From NCBI GenBank assembly GCA_031367285.1, contig JANLPN010000283.1:1-13525 (forward strand): a stretch of DNA of 13,525 nucleotides. The letters are read 5' to 3'. The translations under genes and the position numbers were made by a program. Positions within the stretch are counted from its first letter, which is position 1. The number at the start of each line of letters is the position of its first letter. This document shows positions 1-6,215 of this stretch, one piece after another. The DNA comes from CAISIP01 sp031367285 (GTDB taxonomy: Bacteria; Pseudomonadota; Gammaproteobacteria; Burkholderiales; Burkholderiaceae_C). The notes under the pieces are model-generated. The model made no database searches, had not been told where the DNA came from, and saw only the letters and a list, made by a program, of their open reading frames with translations.

Positions 1-2
1 GC

Positions 3-149
3 GCAGCGCTGAACCGCTTCCATGCCTACCGGCTCGACCGACGCGGCAGGCCGCTTGCCGGTTGCCGGGGCGTGGTGCGGGACGGCGAACACCGCTATTT
101 CCACAACATGGTGAGTGCCGGCGTGACCATTACCCAAGGCAGTCCATGA
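3..149 (+). CDS. 3' end of an unidentified protein gene (partial)
   Basis: An open frame enters from the left edge and ends at TGA 147-149. The last 48 residues are visible. They are rich in Arg, His and Tyr (for example YRLDRRGRPLAG and YFHNMVSAGVTI) and show no motif I can assign. The stop overlaps the ATG of the next gene in an ATGA arrangement, typical of translational coupling, so this gene is probably the upstream member of the operon with the metallo-hydrolase and the dehalogenase. The other two frames at the edge are either closed early or belong to an upstream extension of the next gene. That the frame is coding is likely; the product is unknown. Confidence 0.55.
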   Translation, partial: AALNRFHAYRLDRRGRPLAGCRGVVRDGEHRYFHNMVSAGVTITQGSP

Positions 150-1222
150 AGTTCCGCAAGCTGGTTTTTTCGGGCATCGCCGTGCTGGCCCTTGTGGTTG
201 CGGCGGCTTATGTATTCCAGGTGCCGCTGAGCCTGGCCGTTGCCCGCAAGGTGGCCGCGCAGCGCCTGGCCTTTGATATACAAAACGAGTTGCCCGACGG
301 CCTGCATGTGGGCGTCTGCGGTGCCGGGTCGCCGTTCCCGGACGACAAACGCGCCGGCCCCTGCACGCTGGTGCTGGCCGGCAAACACTTGCTGGTGTTT
401 GATGTGGGCAGCGGCAGCGTACGCAATATCGGCAAGATGGGTTTCAACCTGGGGCGCGTGGAGGCGGTGTTCCTGACGCATTTCCACTCGGACCATATCG
501 ACAGCCTGGGCGAGTTGCTGCTGCAGCGCTGGGTGAGCACGGGCAACACGGCACCGGTGCCGGTCTACGGGCCGCCGGGCGTGGAACAGGTGATCGGCGG
601 GCTGCGGCAGGCTTATGACCAGGACCAGCACTACCGCGTGGCACACCACGGCACGGCCACCGTGCCGGCCGGCGGCTTCGGCGGCCAGGCGATGCCGTTC
701 ACACCGGGCGCCGATGGGCGCGTGGTGGTGCTCAAGGATGCCGGGCTGGAAGTGGCCGCGTTCCCGGTGGACCACGGGCCGGTGCATCCGTCCGTGGGTT
801 ACCACATCGTCTACAAGGGCCGCAGCGTGGTGCTGAGCGGCGACACCATCAAATCCGCCGCCGTGCAGCGCGAAGCCCAGGGTGCCGACCTGCTGGTGCA
901 CGAGGCGCTGTCGGCGCGCCTGGTGGGCGTGCTCAAGGAAGGCGCCCTGCAGGCCGGGCGCAACAACCTGGCCAAGATATTCGACGATATCCTGAACTAC
1001 CACAGCTCGCCCGAAGAGGCCGCCGAAGTGGCTCGGGATGCACACGTCGGGTATTTGCTGCTGAACCATATCGTGCCCGCCTTGCCGCTGCCCGGCATGG
1101 AAAGGGCATTTCTGGGCAACGCGCCCTCCATATTTGGCGGGCCGTTGCGTGTGGCCGCGGACGGTGACCTGCTGAGCCTGCCGGCGGGTGCCACCACCAT
1201 CACCTTGACCCGGCGCTTCTGA
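146..1222 (+). CDS. Membrane-anchored metallo-beta-lactamase-fold hydrolase
   Basis: This is a 358-residue protein when started at ATG 146, which follows an AAGG-like ribosome site. An in-frame ATG lies upstream at 62, but that extension falls inside the preceding gene. Residues 7-25 form one hydrophobic segment after Lys/Arg, so it is an N-terminal signal anchor or signal peptide and the enzyme domain should be periplasmic. The metal-binding motif THFHSDHID is at 111-119. Further likely ligands are D209-H210, D233 in SGDT, and H308 in LLLNH. The late stretch HSSPEEAAEVA (286-296) recalls RNase Z and arylsulfatase-like MBL hydrolases. The substrate cannot be read from the sequence. The stop is 2 nt from the start of the haloalkane dehalogenase gene, so the two are surely co-transcribed. 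The family call is firm; an RNase Z role is unlikely given the membrane anchor. Confidence 0.9.
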   Translation: MKFRKLVFSGIAVLALVVAAAYVFQVPLSLAVARKVAAQRLAFDIQNELPDGLHVGVCGAGSPFPDDKRAGPCTLVLAGKHLLVFDVGSGSVRNIGKMGFNLGRVEAVFLTHFHSDHIDSLGELLLQRWVSTGNTAPVPVYGPPGVEQVIGGLRQAYDQDQHYRVAHHGTATVPAGGFGGQAMPFTPGADGRVVVLKDAGLEVAAFPVDHGPVHPSVGYHIVYKGRSVVLSGDTIKSAAVQREAQGADLLVHEALSARLVGVLKEGALQAGRNNLAKIFDDILNYHSSPEEAAEVARDAHVGYLLLNHIVPALPLPGMERAFLGNAPSIFGGPLRVAADGDLLSLPAGATTITLTRRF

Positions 1223-1224
1223 CC

Positions 1225-2139
1225 ATGCTCGCCCTGCCCGTTGTGACCCAATTCCTGCGCACGCCCGAAGCACGGTTTGCCAATTTGCCGGATTTTCCCT
1301 GGGTACCCCGCTACACCGAGGTAGGCAGCCTGCGCGTGGCCTGTATCGACGAAGGCCCGCGTGACGCACCGGTGGTGCTCCTGATGCACGGTGAGCCGGC
1401 CTGGTCCTTCCTGTACCGCAAGATGATCCCGGTGCTGCTGGCGGCGGGCTACCGCGTGGTCGCACCCGACCTGGTGGGTTTTGGCCGCTCGGACAAACCG
1501 GTGCGCAAGGCCAACTACTCCTACCTGAACCATGTGTTGTGGATGGCGGCCTGGCTGGAGGCCATGGACCTGCGCAACATCACGCTGTTCTGCCAGGACT
1601 GGGGCTCGCTGGTGGGCCTGCGTATGGTGGCCGAAGCGCCGCAGCGTTTTGCGCGTATTGTGCTGGCCAATGGCGGCCTGCCGACCGGCACAACCCCCGT
1701 GCCCAAGGCGTTCAAGGTCTGGCGCGCCTTTGCACGCTATAGCCCCTGGTTTCCGATCGGGCGCATTGTGCGCATGGGCTGTGTGCACGGCCTGTCGGAC
1801 GCGGAAGTCGCGGCCTACGACGCACCTTTTCCGTCTGGCCGGTACACGGCGGCGGCGCGCCTGTTCCCGGGTTTTGTACCCACCACACCCGACGACCCGG
1901 AGCGCGCCAACAACGAACGCGCCTGGGAGCTGTTCAAACGCTGGGACAAGCCCTTTCTCACGCTGTTCAGCAACCGCGACCCGGTGACACGCGGCGGCCA
2001 CAAGGTATGGCAGAAGCTGGTGCCCGGCGCGCAAGGCCAGCCGCATGCCATCACCCGCAACGCCGGACACTTTCTGCAGGAAGACAAGGGACCCGAGGTG
2101 GCGGCGGCCATCGCGGCTTTTATCCGGGCCAATCCTTAG
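1225..2139 (+). CDS. dhmA: Haloalkane dehalogenase, DhlA-like subfamily (HLD-I)
   Basis: This 304-residue alpha/beta-hydrolase matches the usual family length of about 300. Visible hallmarks are the oxyanion stretch HGEPAWSFLYRKM (55-67), the nucleophile Asp125 in FCQDWG with halide-binding Trp126, a probable second halide Trp (W166) in the cap, the acid Asp252 in SNRDP, and the base His282 in NAGHFLQE. The placement of the acid after the cap, and HGEP rather than HGNP, point to subfamily I, as in DhlA and mycobacterial Rv2296. The expected reaction is hydrolysis of a haloalkane to an alcohol plus halide in the cytoplasm (EC 3.8.1.5). The natural substrate is unknown, and epoxide hydrolase relatives are excluded less firmly. 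The start is ATG 2 nt after the previous stop, with only a weak ribosome site, so translation is probably coupled. Confidence 0.88.
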   Translation: MLALPVVTQFLRTPEARFANLPDFPWVPRYTEVGSLRVACIDEGPRDAPVVLLMHGEPAWSFLYRKMIPVLLAAGYRVVAPDLVGFGRSDKPVRKANYSYLNHVLWMAAWLEAMDLRNITLFCQDWGSLVGLRMVAEAPQRFARIVLANGGLPTGTTPVPKAFKVWRAFARYSPWFPIGRIVRMGCVHGLSDAEVAAYDAPFPSGRYTAAARLFPGFVPTTPDDPERANNERAWELFKRWDKPFLTLFSNRDPVTRGGHKVWQKLVPGAQGQPHAITRNAGHFLQEDKGPEVAAAIAAFIRANP

Positions 2140-2168
2140 GGAAGCGCCGTTGCCCTCCTGCGCCAATG

Positions 2169-2317
2169 TTTGTACGGATCAGGCTGATGGGCACCCAGTT
2201 TCTCGTACACGCCGACGTTTGTACGGGATCAGGCTGATGGGCACTCAGTTCCTTGTGCACGCCGGCGTTTTTACGGGATCAGGCCGACAGCGCACTCAGC
2301 TCCGCGGCTGTCCCCCG
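2169..2317. repeat. Three imperfect ~50-bp tandem repeats
   Basis: Units begin at 2169, 2218 and 2268 (spacing 49 and 50). Each opens with TTTGTACGG or TTTTTACGGG, continues ATCAGGCTGATGGGCAC or a close variant, and units 1 and 2 end in ACGCCGACG or ACGCCGGCG. Unit 3 diverges after about 35 bp and runs into the fold-back block. No coding sense is evident. There are no unique spacers, so it is not a CRISPR. Confidence 0.8.
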
Positions 2318-2505
2318 TGTCGGCCTAGGGCCGACGACTCCGCCTTTATGCCGCTGCGCTGAGCGCCCCGCCAGCCTGATCTTGCGAGGATGGTGAACGT
2401 GCGACCCACGCACACCAGCCACGTTCACTGCCGAGGAGGCTGAGGTGGGTGGCGCAGCGGCATAAAAGGGGGGAGGCCGCGAGGCCGGAAGGACAGCCGC
2501 GGAGC
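2299..2505. repeat. Fold-back block of nested inverted repeats
   Basis: Three nested pairs are roughly concentric: GCTCCGCGGCTGTCC (2299-2313) with its complement at 2491-2505; CCTTTATGCCGCTGCGC (2343-2359) with its complement at 2452-2469, one base inserted; and GTGAACGT (2393-2400) with ACGTTCAC (2421-2428). Together they can fold into one long interrupted hairpin in DNA or RNA. No transposase is present. Confidence 0.75.
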
Positions 2506-2582
2506 TACCCACCACGGCCTCCTCGGCTGGCAGAAGCATAGGAGCGTCATACCGCTGCGCCACCCACCCCAACCTCCTCGGC
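2430..2582. repeat. 34-bp inverted repeat pair (31/34 match)
   Basis: Positions 2430-2463 and 2549-2582 are inverted copies with three mismatches, including a perfect 17-bp core (2444-2460 with 2552-2568). The left arm overlaps the inner arm of the fold-back block, so two mutually exclusive foldings are possible. Confidence 0.78.
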
Positions 2583-2601
2583 CAGCAGAAGCATAGGAGC
2601 G
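2518..2601. repeat. 29-bp direct repeat, two copies
   Basis: 2518-2546 and 2573-2601 match at 27 of 29 bases (only TG versus CA in the middle differs). Both end in AGAAGCATAGGAGCG. The copies are offset by 55 bp. The CCTCCTCGGC start of the second copy is also the end of the 34-bp inverted repeat, showing a mosaic of one repeat family. Confidence 0.8.
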
Positions 2602-2639
2602 AAACAGCGCAGGGCGGGTTGGCCTGTACTGCCAATTTA

Positions 2640-2680
2640 ATCCGGGTAATATAAAAACAAAAAATTTACCCGGATATAAT
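2640..2680 (+). promoter_or_regulatory. Candidate promoter and operator of the DUF2239-MFS unit
   Basis: ATCCGGGTAA (2640-2649) is inversely repeated, perfectly, as TTACCCGGAT (2666-2675), with a 16-bp AT-rich spacer. A consensus TATAAT (2675-2680) begins in the last base of the right arm. No good -35 lies at 16-18 bp, so the promoter may depend on an activator or the AT tract. A protein bound at both arms would cover the -10 and -35 regions. The ribosome site AGGA (2706-2709) precedes ATG 2717. The promoter and operator role is inferred. Confidence 0.55.
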
Positions 2681-2716
2681 AGGCCACACCGTTCCAACCC
2701 TGTTCAGGAAATCACG

Positions 2717-3349
2717 ATGGACACACCATCAGCTTACATCGCCTTCGACGGCAACAAACGCATTGCATCCGGCGCGCTGGCCCAGGTCGCGCTGAAAGCC
2801 CGGGAAACCATCGAGGCACGGGCCCACGCGCGGATCCTGGTGTTTGACCAGGCCACCAGCGAGCTGGTCGACTTCGACTACCGCGGAACACCGGAGCAGA
2901 TGCTGAAAAGGCTGGCCGCGCCCACAGGCAAGACCGTGCCCGCTCCGGAACCGCCACCCTTGCCGGGCGCCGCACAGACCGGCCCGGGGCGGCCAAAACT
3001 GGGAGTGGTGGCACGCGAGGTGACCCTGCTGCCGCGCCACTGGGAGTGGCTGGGCAGCCAGCCCGGCGGGGCCTCGGTAGCGCTGCGCAAGCTGGTGGAG
3101 CAGGCCAGGAAGGCCAACCAGGCCAAGGACGGCGTGCGTGCTGCCCAGGAAGCGAGTTACCGCTTCATGTCGGCCATGGCCGGCAACCTCGGCGGGTTCG
3201 AGGAAGCGGCACGCGCACTGTTCGCCGCCGACCATGTGCGGTTTGAGGCGATGATCGCGCAGTGGCCGGCCGACATCCGTGCCCATCTGCGGCAACTTGC
3301 CAAAGCGGCGTTTGAAATAACAGCGAATCAGGACAACCCCCATGGCTAA
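2717..3349 (+). CDS. DUF2239 family protein
   Basis: This 210-residue protein has an N-terminal alpha/beta-like part (about 1-65), a Pro-rich linker (76-92) and the family signature from GRPKLGVVAREVTLLPRHWEWL (91-112) through SVALRKLVEQAR, followed by a helical C-terminal part. I recognise this as DUF2239, whose biochemical role is not established. The stretch 91-131, with a basic strand-like start and helix-helix pattern, looks loosely like a ribbon-helix-helix fold, so DNA binding is possible but is only inference. The start is supported by AGGA at 2706-2709 and by the promoter just upstream. Its last 8 nt overlap the start of the MFS exporter gene, so the two are almost certainly co-translated; a regulatory or accessory link to export is plausible. 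Confidence 0.85.
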   Translation: MDTPSAYIAFDGNKRIASGALAQVALKARETIEARAHARILVFDQATSELVDFDYRGTPEQMLKRLAAPTGKTVPAPEPPPLPGAAQTGPGRPKLGVVAREVTLLPRHWEWLGSQPGGASVALRKLVEQARKANQAKDGVRAAQEASYRFMSAMAGNLGGFEEAARALFAADHVRFEAMIAQWPADIRAHLRQLAKAAFEITANQDNPHG

Positions 3350-4580
3350 GAGCTTTCGGTCCCGCACGGCAGCGATGCCTTTCATCATGCTCACGGTACT
3401 GATCGACATGATGGCGATTGGCCTGATCATCCCGGTCTTGCCGGCGCTGGTAGGGCGCTTTACCGGCTCGCAGGCCGACCACGCGCTCTGGTACGGCGTG
3501 GTGACCTTTTCGTTTGGCCTGGCCAACTTTCTGGCCTCGCCCGTTCTGGGCGCGCTGTCCGACCGTTATGGCCGCCGACCGGTATTGCTGCTGGGCTTTT
3601 TCGGGCTGGGCATCAACTTCTTCGCCACCGGCATGGCCACCGCCCTGTGGGTGCTGATTGCGGCGCGGTTGGTGGGCGGCGCGATGCAGGCCAACGCGGC
3701 GGTTGCGAATGCCTACGTGGCCGACATCACCGCGCCCGAAGAACGTGCCAAACGTTTCGGCATGCTGGGCGCCATGCTGGGCCTGGGTTTTATCGTCGGC
3801 CCGGTAATGGGCGGGCTGCTGGGCGCCATCAACCTGCAACTGCCGTTTTTTGTGGCGGGTGGCCTCACCATGGTCAACTTCCTGTACGGCTACTTCGTGT
3901 TGCCCGAATCCCTGCCCGCCGAGCGGCGCACGGCCCTTAGCTGGAAGGCGGCCAACCCGCTCACTTCCATCCGGGCGTTGGCACAACTCAAGGGCGTCGG
4001 TCCGCTGGTGGGTGTGGTGGCCTTCAGCGGGCTGGCGCAGTTTGTGTTGTACACCTGCTGGGTGCTTTACACCACCTTCAAGTTCGGCTGGGGCCCGCTG
4101 GAGAATGGCTGGTCGCTGGCGGCCGTAGGCGTGATGTCGGTGGCGGTGCAGGGCTTTTTGCTTGGGCGCCTGATCAAGATTTTTTCACCGCAACGCCTGG
4201 CCGTGATCGGCCTGGTTTCCTCGGCGCTGGGTTATGCGCTGTGGGGCGCGGCGACACAAGGCTGGATGATGTTTGCGGTCATCGCCGTCAACCTGTTCGG
4301 TTTTACCGTGACCGCCACCATACAAAGCATGATTTCATCGGCCGCCGACAGCCGCAGCCAGGGCCAGACCATGGGCGCCGTGAATTCGCTCAGCAGCCTG
4401 ATGGCCGTGGTCGCGCCCGCGCTGGGTGCACCGCTGCTCGGGCTGGTGTCGCACCTGCCCCAGGGCGACTGGCGCATCGGTGCACCGTTTTTCTTTTGCG
4501 CCGCGCTGCAGACCGCATCGCTGTATCTGGCCTTCCTGCATTTCCGCCGCCAACGCGCCGGGCTGGCTGCGGCCCACTGA
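3342..4580 (+). CDS. MFS multidrug/tetracycline-type exporter (TetA-like, DHA1)
   Basis: This 412-residue protein is very hydrophobic, with about 12 membrane segments. Features of the 12-helix drug:H+ antiporters are visible: the helix 1 stretch LIDMMAIGLIIPVLP (20-34), motif A GALSDRYGRRPVLL (70-83) in the loop after helix 2, and the antiporter motif C region GLGFIVGPVMGGLLG (147-161) in helix 5. The length matches TetA (about 400). It should sit in the inner membrane and export a drug or metabolite with proton exchange; the substrate cannot be deduced, and tetracycline itself is only one option. ATG 3342 lies inside the 3' end of the DUF2239 gene. Its last 246 nt are opposite the reading frame of the convergent rhodanese gene. 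No terminator is visible after the stop. Confidence 0.88.
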   Translation: MAKSFRSRTAAMPFIMLTVLIDMMAIGLIIPVLPALVGRFTGSQADHALWYGVVTFSFGLANFLASPVLGALSDRYGRRPVLLLGFFGLGINFFATGMATALWVLIAARLVGGAMQANAAVANAYVADITAPEERAKRFGMLGAMLGLGFIVGPVMGGLLGAINLQLPFFVAGGLTMVNFLYGYFVLPESLPAERRTALSWKAANPLTSIRALAQLKGVGPLVGVVAFSGLAQFVLYTCWVLYTTFKFGWGPLENGWSLAAVGVMSVAVQGFLLGRLIKIFSPQRLAVIGLVSSALGYALWGAATQGWMMFAVIAVNLFGFTVTATIQSMISSAADSRSQGQTMGAVNSLSSLMAVVAPALGAPLLGLVSHLPQGDWRIGAPFFFCAALQTASLYLAFLHFRRQRAGLAAAH

Positions 4581-5543
4581 ACATCCGGCCTGCACCACCT
4601 CCATCGTCGCCGTATCGATCGAGCGCTGCGTGCTGCGCGGGTTGAGCGGGTCGCTGCTCCATTCAAACCAGCCACCGTCGTACACGCTGATGTGTTCCCA
4701 ACCCATCAGCCAGGCATAGAAAAAAGCCAGCGATGCACGCCAGCCGGTGCCGCAATAAAAGGCCGTGTGCAGGCCGGCATGGATGCCCTCGCCGTGCCAG
4801 AAATCACGGATTTCCCGCGCTGGCTTCATGCTGCCGTCCGTATTCTGGAACGCGCTCATGCTGTTCATGTCGCCGCTCTCACCCGCACGGCCCCAGCGCG
4901 CACCGGGGATCTCACCGCACGCGTCGATATAGCTGTAGCCCGACGTGCGGCCGCTAAATTCGTCCCAGGTCCGGATGCTCACCAGCGCCGTATCGGGCTG
5001 CAGTAGCAGCGACTTCACCTGCTGCGTATTGACCAGGTAATGCGGGCAGCCCGGAAAGGCCGTGCCAAAATCGGCGACCGGTGTTCGGGCCTGCGGTCGG
5101 CCGGCCGCCAGCGGCAATCCCGCTTGTGTCCAGGCTTGCAGGCCACCGTCCAGCAAACGCACGTCCAGCGCACCGGCATACAGCATCAGGTGCGCCGCGC
5201 GCCCGGCTGCCGTCATACTGCGCCCATACAACACGACGGTGGTGTCATGGCGAATCCCGAAATCCAGCAGCAGTCGCAGCAAGGCAGCGTCAGGCACCTT
5301 GTTCCAGAACGGCCCCTGCTCCAGCCAGCGGGTGACCAGGTAAGCCGCGGCCGGGATATGTGCCTCCGCAAACACGTCGGCCACAGCTTCGTCCACCTCC
5401 AGCAGGCACCAGTTCCGGCTCGCGGCAGCAGGGGTTTTCCGGCCCGCCATCAGCGCGGCCAGCCAGGCCGTCGTGCCGAGTTGTTGCCGGCGTGCAAGAT
5501 CGTTGCGAAACTGCGGCGCGGTGATGGGGGCTTGGTGGGTCAA
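4335..5543 (-). CDS. Rhodanese (thiosulfate sulfurtransferase), YnjE-like, with run-on C-terminus
   Basis: Residues 1 to about 305 form two rhodanese domains. The second carries the catalytic loop FYCGTGWRAS with Cys264 and then SVYDGGWFEWSSDPLNP, which closely resembles the end of E. coli YnjE. The first domain has no Cys in its loop (VVLYGRSM) and is probably inactive. The expected role is sulfur transfer from thiosulfate or persulfide to an acceptor. No signal peptide is evident, unlike YnjE. The start is probably TTG 5543, since no in-frame ATG or GTG was found nearby upstream; it lacks a clear ribosome site. By comparison with YnjE the protein should end near residues 305-320, but no stop follows. 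The frame continues for about 81 more residues, antisense to the MFS gene, to a stop at 4335. That tail is low-complexity and probably not a domain. Confidence 0.8.
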   Translation of the reverse strand: MTHQAPITAPQFRNDLARRQQLGTTAWLAALMAGRKTPAAASRNWCLLEVDEAVADVFAEAHIPAAAYLVTRWLEQGPFWNKVPDAALLRLLLDFGIRHDTTVVLYGRSMTAAGRAAHLMLYAGALDVRLLDGGLQAWTQAGLPLAAGRPQARTPVADFGTAFPGCPHYLVNTQQVKSLLLQPDTALVSIRTWDEFSGRTSGYSYIDACGEIPGARWGRAGESGDMNSMSAFQNTDGSMKPAREIRDFWHGEGIHAGLHTAFYCGTGWRASLAFFYAWLMGWEHISVYDGGWFEWSSDPLNPRSTQRSIDTATMEVVQAGCSVGRSQPGALAAEMQEGQIQRCGLQRGAKEKRCTDAPVALGQVRHQPEQRCTQRGRDHGHQAAERIHGAHGLALAAAVGGR

Positions 5544-5650
5544 GAGGAGTGCGACGCAGGCGCCGTTGGCAGGAGTGCAGATTTTAGGAGACGCGGCCCG
5601 GCCAGAACCGGCGGCGCGCCGAAGTGCCGCAGCGGCTCCGGACCGCGCTT

Positions 5651-5663
5651 TGGCACAGTGCCA
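5651..5663. promoter_or_regulatory. 13-bp palindrome in the divergent region
   Basis: TGGCACAGTGCCA is a perfect palindrome around a central A, 10 bp before the VF530 start and about 110 bp from the rhodanese start. It could be an operator or a short hairpin near the ribosome site. It is not a sigma-54 promoter, because the -12 element is absent. Confidence 0.3.
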
Positions 5664-5673
5664 GAATCAGCAC

Positions 5674-5943
5674 ATGCCTGCGCTCCCTCCGACCCCTGAT
5701 CCACCGCCACCCGCCCAGCCTCGCAACCCGCTGCACGGCCTGACGCTGGAGGCCATCGTGACCGCCCTGGTCGCGCACTACGGCTGGCCCGGCCTGGCAC
5801 AACAGATACCGGTGCGTTGTTTCACCAACGACCCCAGCATCCCGTCGAGCCTGAAGTTTCTGCGCAAGACGCCCTGGGCCCGCGACAAGGTGGAAGGGCT
5901 GTACCTGTTCATGCTGCGCGAGACGCGGCGGGCACGGGCATAA
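5674..5943 (+). CDS. VF530-type small DNA-binding protein (DUF2132)
   Basis: This 89-residue protein has a Pro-rich N-terminal tail (about 1-17), then the full family signature: NPLHGLTLEAIVTALVAHYGW (18-38), IPVRCFTNDPS (45-55) and SSLKFLRKTPWARDKVEGLY (58-77). The family is known from Vibrio VF530, a small helical DNA-binding protein; its regulatory role is not defined. The start is ATG 5674, the only one that puts the conserved part near the N-terminus. The ribosome site is weak. The longer frame from 5473 is antisense to the rhodanese gene and is rejected. The TAA stop (5941-5943) is also the left copy of the 3-bp repeat flanking the palindromic element at 5944-6209, so the insertion lies exactly at the end of this gene. 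Confidence 0.88.
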   Translation: MPALPPTPDPPPPAQPRNPLHGLTLEAIVTALVAHYGWPGLAQQIPVRCFTNDPSIPSSLKFLRKTPWARDKVEGLYLFMLRETRRARA

Positions 5944-6209
5944 GAACCTATCCGTAAATAAGACGACCCTGCGTTGTGACGAGAAAGCGATGGATGCTAG
6001 GCGCAGGCCGCAGCCCAGGGTAGGCCCCTGGGCAAGGTTTGCAACGACGCAGACACGCTTTATCGTCACAACCCTTCGGGCCGGGGTCCCAAGGGGCACA
6101 TGCGGGTGTCGCAAGCCGCTTGTGGTGCCGAGCACCACGGCGCGTCTTGCTCCAACGCCTGCACCCCTTGGGGCCCCGGCGCAGGGCCGCCTTATTTGCG
6201 GATAGGTTC
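5944..6209. mobile_element. MITE-like palindromic element, 266 bp, TAA target duplication
   Basis: Terminal inverted repeats of 30 bp (5944-5973 and 6180-6209) match at 27 positions and begin GAACCTATCC. TAA flanks both ends (5941-5943 and 6210-6212), as expected for a 3-bp TNA target duplication of some IS5-family elements. No transposase is encoded. Inside are two long hairpins. The first has 17-bp arms (5973-5989 and 6056-6072, 16 matches) around GCCCAGGG/CCCTGGGC (6013-6020, 6026-6033). The second has 16-bp arms (6081-6096 and 6164-6179, 15 matches) around GTGGTGC-CGA-GCACCAC (6122-6138). It sits between two convergent stop codons. Confidence 0.72.
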
Positions 6210-6215
6210 TAAGCC

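Larger units (their letters stand above)
2140..2716. other. 577-bp gene-free region with repeats and a promoter
   Basis: No ORF with protein-like character was found on either strand; the minus-strand ORFs merely translate the repeats. From left to right it holds about three imperfect 50-bp tandem units (2169-2317), a roughly concentric fold-back block (2299-2505), a 34-bp inverted repeat (2430-2463 with 2549-2582), a 29-bp direct repeat (2518-2546 and 2573-2601), then an AT-rich promoter region from about 2632. The parts are listed separately. Confidence 0.8.

Noticed and set aside
95..1465. Long minus-strand ORF opposite the MBL and dehalogenase genes (456 codons)
   Set aside because: Composition is rich in Arg, Gly, His and Gln without motifs; it is the antisense shadow of two well-supported genes in GC-rich DNA.
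997..2166. Second long minus-strand ORF (389 codons)
   Set aside because: It is antisense to the dehalogenase gene, with no recognisable domain.
2169..2317. CRISPR array
   Set aside because: The ~50-bp units follow one another directly without unique spacers, differ from each other, and no cas gene is present.
2279..2697. Two minus-strand ORFs with repeated peptide-like units in the gene-free region
   Set aside because: The peptide repeats simply reflect the DNA repeats, and there is no ribosome site or coding bias.
5651..5671. Sigma-54 promoter at TGGCAC
   Set aside because: The -24 element fits, but no TTGC-type -12 element follows at the right distance on either strand.
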